From Siphonodentalium dalli (taxonomy: Eukaryota > Mollusca > Scaphopoda > Gadilida > Siphonodentaliidae), in assembly GCA_032622095.1 (NCBI GenBank), contig CP136066.1:193678816-193742815 (forward strand): DNA of 64,000 bases, written 5' to 3'. The notes beneath the pieces were generated by a model. The model ran no database searches, was not told the DNA's origin, and saw only the letters and a program-made list of their open reading frames with translations. This document shows positions 12,201-26,736 of this stretch, piece after piece; positions within the stretch are counted from its first letter, which is position 1; the number at the start of each line of letters is the position of its first letter. The translations under genes were made by a program, and so were the position numbers.

Positions 12201-15200
12201 ACTGATCGATCCGATGGTACGGAATCAGTTACTACTTCGGGCAATACTGTTCGAGCCGCTGTTACGGTGTCAGTGACGTCTCCAGGCAACCCTGTTCTAT
12301 CTGCTGGTACGGTGTCAGTAATGGCACCAGGCAATACCGTACGATCAGCTGTTACGGTGTCAGTGATATCTCCAGGCAACCCTGTTCGATCTTCTGATGT
12401 TACAACCGGCGTAACGTCTCCATGCAACACTGTTTGATCCTCTGGTACGGAGTCGGTGACTACGTCTGGCAATACTGTTAGATCTGCTGTTACGGTGACA
12501 GTGACGTCTCCAGGCAACCCTGTTCTGTCTGCTGGAACGGTGTCAGTAATGGCACCAGACAATACCGTACGATCATATGTTACGGTGCCATTGACATCTC
12601 CAGGCAACCCTGTTCGATCCGCTGATGTTACGACCAGAGTAACGTCTCCAGGCAACACTGTTTGATCCGCTGGTACGGAGACAGTGACTACTTCAGGCAA
12701 TACTGTTCGATCTGCTGTTACGGTGTCAGTGACTTCTCCAGGCAACCCTGTTCTATCTGCTGGTACGGTGTCAATAATGGCACCAGACAATACCGTATGA
12801 TCAGCTGTTACGGCGTCAGTGATATCTCCAGGAAACCCTGTTCGATCTGCTGATGTTACAACCGGAGTAACGTCTCCATGCAACACTGTTTGATCCTCTG
12901 GTACGGAGTCGGTGACAACTTCAGGCAATACTGTTCGATTTGCTGTTATGGTCTCGGTGACGTCTCCAGGCAATCCTGTTCTATCTGCTGGTACGGTGTC
13001 AGTAATGGCACCAGAAAATACCATACGATCAGCTGCTACGGTGTCCGTTACATCTCCAGGCAACCCTGTTCGATCCGCTGATGTCACAACCAGAGTAACG
13101 TCTCCATGCAACAATGATCGATCCGCTGGTACGGAATAAGTGACTACTTCGGGCAATACTGTTCGATCTGCTGTCATGGTGTCAGTGACGTCTCCAGGCA
13201 ACCCTGTTCTAACTGGTGGTACGGTGTCAGTAATGGCACCAGATAATACCGTACGATCATATGTTACGGTGTCAGTGACATCTCCAGGCAACCCTGTTCG
13301 ATCCGCTGATATTACAACCGGAGTTACGTCTCCATGCAACACTGTTTGATCCTCTGGTACGGAGTCAGTGACTACTTCAGGCAATACTGTTCGATCTGCT
13401 GTTACGGTGTCAGTGACGTCTACAGGCAACACTGATCTATCTGCTGGTATGATGTCAGTAATGGCACCAGGCAATACCGTACGGTCAGTTGTTACGGTGT
13501 CAGTGACATCTCCAGGCAACCCTGTTCGATCTGCTGATGTTAGAACTATAGTAACGTCTCCAGGCAACACTTTATGATCCTCTGGTACGGAGTCGGTGAC
13601 TACTTCAGGCAATACTGTTCGATCTGCTGTTACGGTGTCAGTGACGTGTCCAGGCAACCCTGTTCTATCTGCTGGTACGGTGTCCGTAATGGCACCAAGC
13701 CATACCGTACGATCATCTCTTACGGTGTCAGTGATATCTCCAGTCAACCCTGTTCGATCTGCTGATGTTACAACCAGGTTAACGTCTCCATGCAACACTG
13801 TTTGATCCGCTGGTACAGAGACTACTTCGGGCCATACTGTTCGATCTGCTCTTACGGTGTCTGTGACGTCTCCAGGCAACACTGTTCTATCTGCTGGTAC
13901 GGTGTCAGTAATGGCACCAGATAATACCGTACGATCATATGTTACTGTGTCAGTGACATCTCCAGGCAACCCTGTTCGATCCGCTGATATTACAACCGGA
14001 GTTACGTCTCCATGCAACACTGATCGATCCGATGGTACGGAATCAGTTACTACTTCGGGCAATACTGTTCGAGCCGCTGTTACGGTGTCAGTGACGTCTC
14101 CAGGCAACCCTGTTATATCTGCTGGTGCGGTGTCAGTAATGGCACCAGGCAATACCGTACGATCAGCTGTTACGGTGTCAGTGATATCTCCAGGCAACCC
14201 TGTTCGATCTGCTGATGTTACAACCGGAGTAACGTCTCCATGCAACACTGTTTGATCCTCTGGTACGGAGTCGGTGACTACTTCAGGCAATACTGTTCGA
14301 TTTGCTGTTACGGTGTCAGTAATGTCTCCAGACAACCCTGTTCCATCGGCTGGTACGGTGTCAGTAATGGCACCAGGAAATACTGTACGATCAGTTGTTA
14401 CGGTGTCAGTGATATCTCCAGGGAACCTTGTTCGATCTGCTGATGCTTCAACTGGAGTAACGTCTCCAGGCAACACTGTTTGATCCTCTGGTACGGAGTC
14501 GCTGACTACTTCAGGCAGTACTGTTCGGTCTGCTGTTACGGTGTCAGTGACGTCTCCAGGCAACCCTGTTCTATCTGATGGTACGGTGTCAGTAATGGCA
14601 ACAGGCAATACCGTACGATCAGCTGTCACAGTGTCAGTGATATCTCCAGGCAACCCTGTTCGATCTTCTGATGTTACAACCGGCGTAACGTCTCCATGCA
14701 ACACTGTTTGATCCTCTGGTACGGAGTCGGTGACTACGTCTGGCAATACTGTTCGATCTGCTGTTACGGTGTCAGTGACGTCTCCAGGCAACCCTGTTCT
14801 ATCTGCTGGAACGGTGTCAGTAATGGCACCAGACAATACCGTACGATCAGATGTTACGGTGCCATTGACATCTCCAGGCAACCCTGTTCGATCCGCTGAT
14901 GTTACGACCAGAGTAACGTCTCCAGGCAACACTGTTTGATCCGCTGGTACGGAGACAGTGACTACTTCAGGCAATACTGTTCGATCTGCTGTTACGGTGT
15001 CAGTGACTTCTCCAGGCAACCCTGTTCTATATGCTGGTACGGTGTCAATAATGGCACCAGACAATACCGTATGATCAGCTGTTACGGCGTCAGTGATATC
15101 TCCAGGAAACTCTGTTCGATCTGCTGATGTTACAACCGGAGTAACGTCTCCAGGCAACACTGTTTGATCCTCTGGTACGGAGTCGGTGACAACTTCAGGC

Positions 15201-18200
15201 AATACTGTTCGATTTGCTGTTATGGTCTCGGTGACGTCTCCAGGCAATCCTGTTCTATCTGCTGGTACGGTGTCAGTAATGGCACCAGAAAATACCATAC
15301 GATCAGCTGCTACGGTGTCCGTTACATCTCCAGGCAACCCAGTTCGATCCGCTGATGTCACAACCAGAGTAACGTCTCCATGCAACAATGATCGATCCGC
15401 TGGTACGGAATAAGTGACTACTTCGGGCAATACTGTTCGATCTGCTGTCATGGTGTCAGTGACGTCTCCAGGCAACCCTGTTCTAACTGGTGGTACGGTG
15501 TCAGTAATGGCACCAGATAATACCGTACGATCATATGTTACGGTGTCAGTGACATCTCCAGGCAACCCTGTTCGATCCGCTGATATTACAACCGGAGTTA
15601 CGTCTCCATGCAACACTGTTTGATCCTCTGGTACGGAGTCAGTGACTACTTCAGGCAATACTGTTCGATCTGCTGTTACGGTGTCAGTGACGTCTACAGG
15701 CAACCCTGATCTATCTGCTGGTATGATGTCAGTAATGGCACCAGGCAATACCGTACGGTCAGTTGTTACGGTGTCAGTGACATCTCCAGGCAACCCTGTT
15801 CGATCTGCTGATGTTAGAACTATAGTAACGTCTCCAGGCAACACTTGTTGATCCTCTGGTACGTAGTCGGTGACTACTTCAGGCAATACTGTTCGATCTG
15901 CTGTTACGGTGTCAGTGACGTCTCCAGGCAACCCTGTTCTATCTGCTGGTACGGTGTCAGTAATGGCACCGGACAATACCGTACGATCAGCTGTTACTGT
16001 CTCAGTGACATCTCCAGGCAACACTGTTCGATCCGCTGATGTTACAACCGGAGTAACGTCTCCATGCAACACTGATCGTTCAGCTGGTACGGAATCAGTG
16101 ACTACTTCGGGCAATACAGTTCGATCTGCTGTTACGGTGTCAGTGACGTCTCCAGGCAACCCTGTTCTCCCTGCTGGTACGGTGTCAGTAATGGCACCAG
16201 GCATTACCGTACGATCAGCTGTTACGGTGTCAGCGATATCTCCAGGCAACCCTGTTCGATCTGCTGGTACGGTGTCAGTAATGGCACCAGAGAATGCCGT
16301 ACGATCAGATGGTACGGTGTCAGTGACATCTCCAGGCAACCCTGTTCGATCCGCTGATGTTACAACCGGAGTAACGTCTCCATGCAACACTGTTTGATCC
16401 TCTGGTACGGAGTCGGAGACTACTTCAGGCAATATTGTTCGATCTGCTGTTACGGTCTCGGTGACGTCTCCAGGCAACCCTGTTCTTTCTGCTGGTACGG
16501 TGTCAGTAATGGCACCAGAAAATACCATACGATCAGCTGCTACGGTGTCAGTTACATCTCCAGGCAACACTGTTCGATCCGCTGATGTTACAACCAGAGT
16601 AACGTCTCCATGCAACACTGATCGATCCGCTGGTACGGAATCAGTGACTACTTCGGGCAATACTGTTCGATCTGCTGTCATGGTGTCAGTGACGTCTCCA
16701 GGCAACCCTGTTCTAACTGCTGGTACGGTGTCAGTAATGGCACCAGATAATACCGTACGATCATATGTTACGGGGTCAGTGAAATCTCCAGGCAACCCTG
16801 TTCGATCCGGTGATGTTACAACCGGAGTAACGTCTCCATGCAACACTGATCGATCCGCTGGTACGGAATCAGTGATGACTTCGGGAAATACTGTTCGATA
16901 TGCTGTTACGGTGTCAGTGACGTCTCCAGGCAACCCTGTTCTATCTGCTGGTACGGTGTCTGTAATGGCACCAAGCAATACCGTACGATCATCTCTTACG
17001 GTGTCAGTGATATCTCCAGTCAACCCTGTTCGATCTGCTGATGTTACAACCAGATTAACGTCTCCATGCAACACTGTTTGATCCGCTGGTACGGAGACTA
17101 CTTCAGGCCATACTGTTCGATCTGCTCTTACGGTGTCTGTGACGTCTCCAGGCAACACTGTTCTATCTGCTGGTACGGTGTCAGCAATGGCACCAGATAA
17201 TACCGTACGATCATATGTTACGGTGTCAGTGACATCTCCAGGCAACCTTGTTCGATCCGCTGATATTACAACCGGAGTTACCTCTCCATTCAACACTGAT
17301 CGATCCGCTGGTACGGAATCAGTGACTAATTCGGGCAATACTGTTCGAGCTGCTGTTACGGTGTCAGTGACGTCTCCAGGCAACCCTGTTCTATCTGGTG
17401 GTACGGTGTCAATAATGGCACCAGACAATACCGTATGATCAGCTGTTACGGTGTCAGTGATATCTCCAGGCAACCCTGTTCGATCTGCTGATGTTACAAC
17501 CGGAGTAACGTCTCCATGCAACACTGTTTGATCCTCTTTTACGGAGGCGGTGACTACTTCAGGCAATACTGTTCGATCTGCTGTTACGGTGTCAGTAATG
17601 TCTCCAGACAACCCTGTTCCATCTGCTAGTACGGTGTCAGTAATGGCACCAGGAAATACTGTACGATCAGTTGTTACGGTGTCAGTGATATCTCCAGGGA
17701 ACCTTGTTCGATCGGCTGATGCTTCAACTGGAGTAACGTCTCCAGGCAACACTGTTTGATCCTCTGGTACGGAGTCGCTGACTACTTCAGGCAGTACTGT
17801 TCGATCTGCTGTTACGGTGTCAGTGATGTCTCCAGGCAACCCTGTTCTATCTGATGGTACGGTGTCATTAATGGTAACAGGCAATACCGTACGATCAGCC
17901 GTCACGGTGTCAGTGATATCTCCAGGCAACCCTGTTCGATCTTCTGATGTTACAACCGGATTAACGTCTCCAGGCAACACTGTTTGATCCGCTGGTACGG
18001 AGACAGTGACTACTTCATGCAATACTGTTCGATCTGCTGTTACGGTGTCAGTGACTTCTCCACGCAACCCTGTTCTATCTGCTGGTATGGTGTCAATAAT
18101 GGCACCAGACAATACCGTACGATCAGCTGTTACGGCGTCAGTGATATCTCCAGGAAATCCTGTTCGATCTGCTGATGTTACAACCGGAGTAACGTCTCCA

Positions 18201-21200
18201 GGCAACACTGTTTGATCCTCTGGTACGGAGTCGGTGAATACTTCAGGCAATACTGTTCGATTTGTTTTTACGGTCTCGGTGACGTCTCCAGGCAATCCTG
18301 TTATATCTGCTGGTACGGTGTCAGTAATGGCACCAGCAAATACCATACGATCAGCTGCTACGGTGTCCGTTACATCTCCAGGCAACCCTGTTCGATCCGC
18401 TGATGTTACAACCAGAGTGACGTCTCCATGCAACACTGATCGATCCGCTGGTACGGAATAAGTGACTACTTCGGGCAATACTGTTCGATCTGCTGTCATG
18501 GTGTCAGTGACGTCTCCAGGCAACCCTGTTCTAACTGCTGGTACGGTGTCAGTAATGGCACCAGATAATACCGTACGATCATATATTACGGTGTCAGTGA
18601 CATCTCCAGGCAACCCTGTTCGATCCGCTGATATTACAACCGGAGTTACGTCTCCATGCAACACTGTTTGATCCTCTGGTACGGAGTCGGTGACTACTTC
18701 GGGCAATACTGTTCGAGCTGCTGTTACTGTGTCAGTGACGTCTCCAGGCAACCCTGTTCTATCTGCTGGTACGGTGTCAGTAATGGCACCAGGCAATACC
18801 GCACGATCAGCTGTTACGGTGTCAGTGATATCTCCAGGCAACCCTGTTCGATCCGCTGATGTTACAACCGGAGTAACGTCTCCATGCAACACTGTTTGAT
18901 CCTCTGGTACGGAGTCGGTGACTACTTCAGGCAATAATGTTCGATCTGCTGTTACGGTGTCAGTGACGTCTACAGGCAACACTGTTCTATCTGCTGGTAT
19001 GATGTCAGTAATGGCACCAGGCAATACCGTACGGTCAGTTGTTACGGTGTCAGTGACATCTCCAGGCAACCATGTTAGATCTGCTGATGTTAGAACTATA
19101 GTAACGTCTCCAGGCAACACTGTTTGATCCTCTTGTACGGAGTCGGTGACTACTTCAGGCAATACAGTTCGATCTGCTGTTACGGTGTCAGTGACGTCTC
19201 CAGGCAACCCTGTTCTATCTGCTGGTACGGAGTCAGTAATGGCACCGGACAATACCGAACGATCAGCTGTTACGGTCTCAGTGACATCTCCAGGCAACCC
19301 TGTTCGATCCGCTGATGTTACAACTGGAGTAACGTCTCCATGCAACACTGATCGATCAGCTGGAACGGAATCGGTGACTACTTCGGGCAATACAGTTCGA
19401 TCTGCTGTTACGGTGTCAGTGACGTCTACAGGCAACACGGTTCTCTCTGCTGGTACGGTGTCAGTAATGGCACCAGGCATTACCGTACGGTCAGCTGTTA
19501 CGGTGTCAGCGATATCTCCAGGCAACTCTGTTCGATCTGCTGGTACGGTGTCAGTAATGGCACCAGATAATACCGTACGATCAGATGGTATGGTGTCAGT
19601 GACATCTCCAGGCAACCCTGTTCGGTCCTCTGATGTTACAACCGGAGTAACGTCTCCATGCAACACTGTTTGATCCTCTGGTACGGAGTCGGTGACTACT
19701 TCAGGCAATACTGTTCGATCTGCTGTTACGGTGTCAGTGACGTCTCCAGGCAACCCTGTTCTATCTGCCGGTACGGTGTCAGTAATGGCACCATACAATA
19801 CCATGCGGTCAATTGTTATGGTGTCATTGATATCTCCAGGCAACCCTGTTCGATCTGCTGATGTTATAACATGAGTAACGTCTCCAGGCAAAACTGTTTG
19901 ATCAGCTGGTACGGAGTCGGTGACTACTTCAGGCAATACTGTTCGATTTTCTGTTATGGTGTCAGTGACGTCTCCAGGCAACCCTGTTCTATCTGCTGGA
20001 ACGGTGTCAGTAATGACACCAGACAATACCGTACGATCAGCTGTTACGGTCTCAGTGACATCTCCAGGCAACCGTGTTCGATCCGCAGTTGATACAACCG
20101 GAGTAACCTCTCCATGCAACACTGATCGATCCGCTGGTACGGAATCAGTGTCTACTGCAGGCAATACTGTTCGATCTGCTGTTACTGTGTCAGTGACGTC
20201 TCCATGCAACACTCTTCTATCTGCTGGTACGGTGTCAGTAATGGCACCAGACAATACCGTACGATCAGCTGTTACGGTGTCAGTGATATATCCAGACAAC
20301 CCTGTTCGATCGGCTGATGTTACAACTGGAGTAACGTCTCCAGGCAAGACTGTTTGATCCGCTGGTACGGAGTCGGTGAGTACTTCAGGCAATACTGTTC
20401 GATTTGCTGTTATGGTGTCAGTGACGTCTCCAGGCAACCCTGTTCTATCTGCTGGAACGGTGTCAGTAATGGCACCAGACAATACCGTACGATCAGCTGT
20501 TACGGTGTCCGTTACATCTCCAGGCAACCGTGTTCGATCCGCTGATGTTACAACCGGAGTAACGTCTCCATGCAACACAGATCGATCCGCTGGTACGGAG
20601 TCAGTGACCACTTCGGGCAATACAGTTCGATCTGCTGTTACGGTGTCAGTTACGTCTCCAGCCAACCCTGTTCTATCTGATGGTACGGTGTCAGTAATGG
20701 CACCAGCCAATACCGTACGATCAACTGTTACGGTGTCAGTGATATCTCCAGGCAACCCTGTTCCATCTGCTTGTACAGTGTAAGTAATGGCACCAGACAA
20801 TACCGTACGATCAGATGGTACGGTGACAGTGACATCTCCAGGCAACCCTGTTCGATCCGCTAATGTTACAACCGGAGAAACGTCTCCATGCAACACTGTT
20901 CGATCCGCTGGTACGGAATCAGTGACTACTTCTGGCAATATTGTTCGGTCTGCCTTTACGGTGCCAGAGACGTCTCCAGGCAACGCTGTTCTATCTTCTG
21001 GTACGGTGTCAGTAATGGCACCAAGCAATACCGTTCGATCAGCTGTTACGGTGTCAGTGATATCTACAGACAACCCTGTTCGATCTGCAGATGTTACTAC
21101 TGGGGTAACGTCTCCAGGCAACACTGATCGATCCGCTGGTACGGAATCAGTGACTACTTCGGGCAATACTGTTCGATCTGCTGTTACGGTGTCAGTGACG

Positions 21201-24200
21201 TCTCCAGGAAACCATGTTCTATCTGCTGGTACGGTGTCAGTAATGGCACCATACAATACCGCACGATCAGATGTTACGGTGTGAGTGAAATCTCCATGCA
21301 ACCCTGTTCGATCGGCTGATGTTACAACCGGAGTATCGTCTCCATGCAACACTGATCGATCCGCTGGTACGGAATCAGTGACTACTTCGGGAAATACTGT
21401 TGGATCTGATGTCACGGTGTCAGTGACGTCTCCAGGCAACCATGTTCGATCTGCAGATGTTACTACTTGAGTAACGTCTCCAGGCAACACTGACCGATCC
21501 GCTGGTACGGAATCAGTGACTACTTCGGGCAATACTGTTCGATATGCTGTTACGGTGTCAGTGACGTTTCCAGGAAACCATGTTCTATCTACTGGTACGG
21601 TGTCAGTAATGGCACCAGAAAATACCGTACGATCAGCCGTTACGGTGTCCGTTACATCGCCATGCAACCCTGTTCGATCCGCTGATGTTACAACCGGAGT
21701 AACGTCTCTATGCAGCACTGATCGATCAGCTGGTACGACATCAAAGACCACTTCGGGCAATACTGTTCGATCTGCTGTTACGGTGTCAGTGACGTCTCCA
21801 GGCAACCCTGTTCTATCTGCTGGTACGGTGTCAATAATGGCACCAGACAATACCGTACGATCAGCTGTTACGGCGTCAGTGATATCTCCAGGAAACCCTG
21901 TTCGATCTGCTGATGTTACAACCGGAGTAACGTCTCCATGCAACACTGTTTGATCCTCTGGTACGGAGTCGGTGACTACTTCAGGCAATACTGTTCGATT
22001 TGCTGTTACGGTCTCGGTGACGTCTCCAGGCAACCCTGTTCTATCTGCTGGTACGGTGTCAGTAATGGCACCAGAAAATACCATACGATCAGCTGCTACG
22101 GTGTCCGTTACATATCCAGGCAACCCTGTTCGATCCGCTGATGTTACAACCAGAGTAACGTCTCCATGCAACACTGATCGATCCGCTGGTACGGAATCAG
22201 TGACTACTTCGGGCAATACTGTTCGATCTGCTGTCATGGTGTCAGTGACGTCTCCAGGCAACCCTGTTCTATCTGCCGGTACGGTGTCAGTAATGGCACC
22301 ATACAATACCGTACGGTCAAATGTTACGGTGTCATTGATATCTCCAGGCAACCCTGTTCGATCTGCTGATGTTATAACATGAGTAACGTCTCCAGGCAAA
22401 ACTGTTTGATCAGCTGGTACCGAGTCGGTGACTACTTCAGGCAATACTGTTCGATTTGCTGTTATGGTGTCAGTGACGTCTCCAGGCAACCCTGTTCTAT
22501 CTGCTGGAACGGTGTCAGTAATGGCACCAGACAATACCGTACGATCAGCTGTTACGGTCTCAGTGACATCTCCAGGCAACCGTGTTCGATCCGCTGATGA
22601 TACAACCGGAGTAACCTCTCCATGCAACACTGATCGATCCGTTGGTACGGAATCAGTGACTACTTCAGGCAATACTTTTCGATCTGCTGTTACGGTGTCA
22701 GTGACGTCTCCAGGCAACCCTGTTCGATCTGCAGATGTTACTACTTGAGTAACGTTTCCAGGCAACACTGATCGATCCGCTGGTACGGAATCAGTAACTA
22801 CTTCGGGCAATACTGTTCGATCTGCTGTTACGGTGTCAGTGACGTCTCCAGGAAACCATGTTCTATATACTGGTACGGTGTCAGTAATGGCACCAGAAAA
22901 TACCGTACGATCAGCTGTTACGGTGTTCGTTACATCTCCATGCAACCCTGTTCGATCCGCTGATGTTACAACCGGAGTAACGTCTCCGTGCAACACTGAT
23001 CGATCAGCTGGTACGACATCAAAGACCACTTCGGGCAATACTGTTCGATCTGCTGTTACGGTGTCAGTGACGTCTCCATGCAACCCTGTTCTCTCTGCTG
23101 GTATGGTGTCAATAATGGCACCAGGCAATACCGTACGATCATCTGTTACGGTGTCAGTGATATCTCCAGGCAACCCTGTTCTATCCGCTGATGTTACAAC
23201 CGGACTAACGTATCCATGCAACACTGTTATATCCGCTGGTACGGAGTCAGTGACTTCTTCGGGCCATACTGTTCGATCTGCTGTTACGGTGTCAGTGGAG
23301 TCTCCAGGCAATCCTGTTCTATCTGCTGGTACGGTGTCAGTAATGGCACCAGGCAATACCGTACGATCAGCCTTTACGGTGTCAGTGACATATCCAGGCA
23401 ACCCTGTTCGATCCGCTGATGTTACAACCGGAGTAACGTCTCCATGCAACACTGTTCGATCCGCTGGTACGGAGTCAGTGACTACTGCAGGCAATACTGT
23501 TCCATCTACTGTTACGGTGTCAGTGACGTCTCCAAGCAACCATGTTATATATGCTGGTACGGTGTCAGTATTGGCACCAGGCAATACCGTACGATCAGCT
23601 GTCACGGTGTCAGTGACATCTGCAGTTAAACCTGTTCGATCCGCTGATGTTACAACCAAAGTAACGTCTCCAGGCAACACTGATCGATCCGCTGCTACGG
23701 AGTCAGTGACGTCCCCAAGCAACCCTGTTATATCTGATGTGACGGAGTCAGTAATGGCACCAGACAATACGCTACTATCAGCTGTTACGGCGTCAGTGAT
23801 ATATCCAGGCAACCATGTTCGATCTGCTGATGTTACAACAGGAGTAATGTCTCTAGGGGACATTGTTCGATCCGCTTGTACGGAGTCAGTGACTACTTTC
23901 GGCAAAACTGTTCGATCTGCTGTTACGGTGTCAGTGACGTCTCCAGGCAACCCTGTTCTATCTGCTTGTACGGTGTAAGTAATGCCACCAGGCAATACCG
24001 TACGCTCAGATGTTACGATGGCAGTGGCAACACCGGCCAACCTTATTCGATCCGCTGATGTTACAAGCAGAGTAACGTCTCCATGCAACACTGTTCGATC
24101 AGCTGGTATGGAGTCAGTGACTACTTCAGGCAATACTGTTCGATCTGCTGTTACGGTGTCAGTGACATCTCCAGGCAACCTTGTTCTATCTGCCGGTACG

Positions 24201-26685
24201 GTGTCAGTAATGGCACCAGGCAATACCGTACGATCAGCTGTTACGGTGTCAGTGACATATCCAGGCAACACTGTTCGATCCGCTGATGTTACAACCGGAT
24301 TAACGTCTCCTTGCAACACTGTTCGATCCGCTGGTACGGAGTCAGTGACTACTTCAGGCAATACTTTTCTCTTAGCTGGTATGGTGTCAGTGACGTCTCC
24401 ATGCAACCCAGTTCTATCTGCGGGTACGGAGTCAGTGACTACTTCGGGCCATACTGTTCGATCTGCTACTACGGTGTCAGCGGAGTCTCCAGGCAACCCT
24501 GTTCTATCTGCTGGTACGGTGTCAGTAATGGCACCAGGCAATACCGTACGATCAGCCTTTACGGTGTCAGTGACATCTCCAGGCAACCCTGTTCGATCCG
24601 CTGATGTTACAACCGAAGTAACGTCTCCATGCAACACTGTTCGATCCGCTGGTACGGAGTCAGTGACTACTGCAGACAATGCTGTTCCATCTGCTGTTAC
24701 GGTGTCAGTGACGTTTCCAGGCAACACTGTTCTATCTGCGGGTACGGCGTCAGTAATGGCACCAGGAAATACTGTTCGATCAGCTGTTACGGTGTCAGTG
24801 GAATCTACGGCCAACCTCATTCGATCCACTGATGTTACATCCAGAGTAACGACTCCATGCAACACTGTTCGATCCGTTGGTACGTAGTCAGTGACTACAT
24901 CCGGCAATACTGCTCGATCTGCTGTTGCGGTGTCAGTGACGTCTCCCAGCAACCCTGTTATATCTGCTGGTATGGTGTCAGTAATGTCACCAGGCAATAC
25001 CGTACGATCAGCTGTTACGGTGTCAGTGACATCTCCACGCAACCCTGTTCGGTCCGCTGGTGTTACAACCGGAGTAACGTCTCCATGCAACACTCTTCTA
25101 TATGCGGGTACGGTGTCAGTAATGGCACCAGGCAATACTGTTCGACCAGCTGTTACGGTGTCAGTGTCATCTACGGCCAACCTTATTCGATCCGCTGATG
25201 TTACAACCGGACTAACGTATCCATGCAACACTGTTATATCCGCTGGTGCGGAGTCAGTGACTACTTCGGGCCATACTGTTCGATCTGCTGGTACGGTGTT
25301 AGTGGAATCTCCAGGCAACCCTGTTCTATCTGCTGGTACGGTGTCAGTAATGGCACCAGGCAATACCGTACGTTCAGCCTTTATGGTGTCAGTGACATCT
25401 CCAGGCAAACCTGTTCGATCCGCTGATGTTGCAATCGGAGTAACGTCTCCATGCAACACTGTTCGATCCGCTGGTACGGAGTCAGTGACTACTGCAGGCA
25501 ATACCGTTCCATCTGCTGTTACGGTGTCCGTGACGTCTCTAAGCAACCATGTTATATATGCTGGTACGGTGTCAGTAATGGCACCAGGCAATACCGTACG
25601 ATCAGCTGTTACGGTGTCAGTGACATCTGCAGTTAAACCTGTTCGATCCGCTGATGTTACAACCAAAGTAACGTCTCCAGGCAACACTGATCGATCCGCT
25701 GGTACGGAGTCAGTAACTACTTTTGGCAATACGTTCCGATCTGCTGTTACGGTGTCAGTGACGTCCCCATGCAACCACGTTCTATCTGATGTTACGGAGT
25801 CAGTAATGGCACCAGACAATACCCTAATATCAGCTGTTACGGCGTCAGTTATATATCCAGGCAACCCTGTTCGATCTGCTGATGTTACAACAGGAGTAAT
25901 GTCTCTAGGGAACACTGTTCGACCCGCTTGTACGGAGTCAGTGACTACTTCCGGCAAAACTGTTCGATCTGCTGTTGCGGTGTCAGTGACGTCTCCAGAC
26001 AACCCTGTTCTATCTGCTGGTACGGTGAAAGTAATGCCACCAGGCAATACCGTACGCTCAGATGTTACGATGGCAGATGCAACACCGGCCAACCTTATTC
26101 GATCCGCTGATGTTACAAGCAGAGTAACGTCCCCATGCAACACTGTTCGATCAGCTGGTACGGAGTCAGTGACTACTTCAGGCAATACTGTTCGATCTGC
26201 TGTTACGGTGTCAGTGACGTCTTCAAGCAAGCCTGTTCTATTTGCTGGTACGGTGTCAGTAATGGCACCAGGCAATACCGTACGATCAGCTGTTACGGTG
26301 TCAGTGACATTTCCAAGTAACCCTGTTCGATCTGCTGAGGTTACAACCGGAGTAACGTCTCCAGACAACACTATTCGATCCGCTAGTACGGAGTCAGTGA
26401 CTACTTCATACAATATTGTTCGATCTGCTGTTACGGTGTCAATGACATCTCCATGCAACCCTGTTCTATCTGCAGGTACGGTGTCAGTGATGGCGCCAGG
26501 CAATACCGTACGATCTGCTGTTACGGTGTCAGTGACATCTCCAGGCAACCCTGTTCGATTCGCTGATGTTACAACCAGAGTATTGTCTCCAGGCAACACT
26601 GTTTGATCCGCTGGTACGGAGTCAGTGACTACTTCAGGCAATACTGTTCGATCTGTTGTTACGGTGTCAATTCCAATTTTATGTC
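6238..26685 (-). CDS. Gene A giant exon: about 6,816 codons of mucin-like 15-16 residue repeats
   Basis: One uninterrupted minus-strand frame. The 5' edge is a good acceptor (CTTACAATTTTTAG| above 26685, phase 1) and the 3' edge a donor (ATTTCAG|GTGAGC below 6238, phase 1), giving 20,448 bp, an exact multiple of three. Repeats start within about ten residues of the acceptor and run to about 7,190. A typical five-unit (76-residue) cycle uses units like DVTDTVTADRTVLPE, VVTDSVPADRTVLHG, DVTPVVTSADRTGLPG, DVTDTVTADRTVLPG and AITDTVPADRTGLPG. About 310 residues of degenerate repeat and unique juxtamembrane sequence follow, ending GVVYISG. I saw no cysteine inside the exon. Composition suggests a Thr-rich, possibly O-glycosylated or beta-rich ectodomain. 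The frame opens upstream at an ATG at 26746 (MHWPNKF), but that lies beyond the acceptor and partly inside a foldback fragment. A 5' exon with a signal peptide is needed and was not found. No known family recognised. Confidence 0.9.
7190..26675 (-). repeat. Coding minisatellite of gene A: 45/48-bp units, 228-bp higher-order period
   Basis: The basic unit encodes 15 or 16 residues with near-invariant ADRT and LPG. Five units (15+15+16+15+15 residues, 228 bp) form the main higher-order period, seen as identical landmarks at 228-bp steps. Larger block copies exist. A landmark with a two-codon in-frame deletion (VVTDSVPAD type becoming VVSVPAD) recurs near 9,950, 11,996, 13,814 and 17,090, and spacings of 1,818, 2,046 and 2,274 bp equal 8, 9 or 10 x 228 minus 6. 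A separate older block near 23.2-24.2 kb is copied at 25.2-26.3 kb with 2,007-2,052 bp spacing. All length changes keep the frame. Confidence 0.9.
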
Positions 26686-26736
26686 CTAAAAATTGTAAGA
26701 AACATTTATTTAAAAAACATGATAAAAATTTGTTAG

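Noticed and set aside
7113-26606. Many plus-strand open frames of 60-571 codons over the gene A array
   Set aside because: They are antisense readings of the minisatellite, recur at the 228-bp period with regular stops, and have no start, stop or splice logic of their own.
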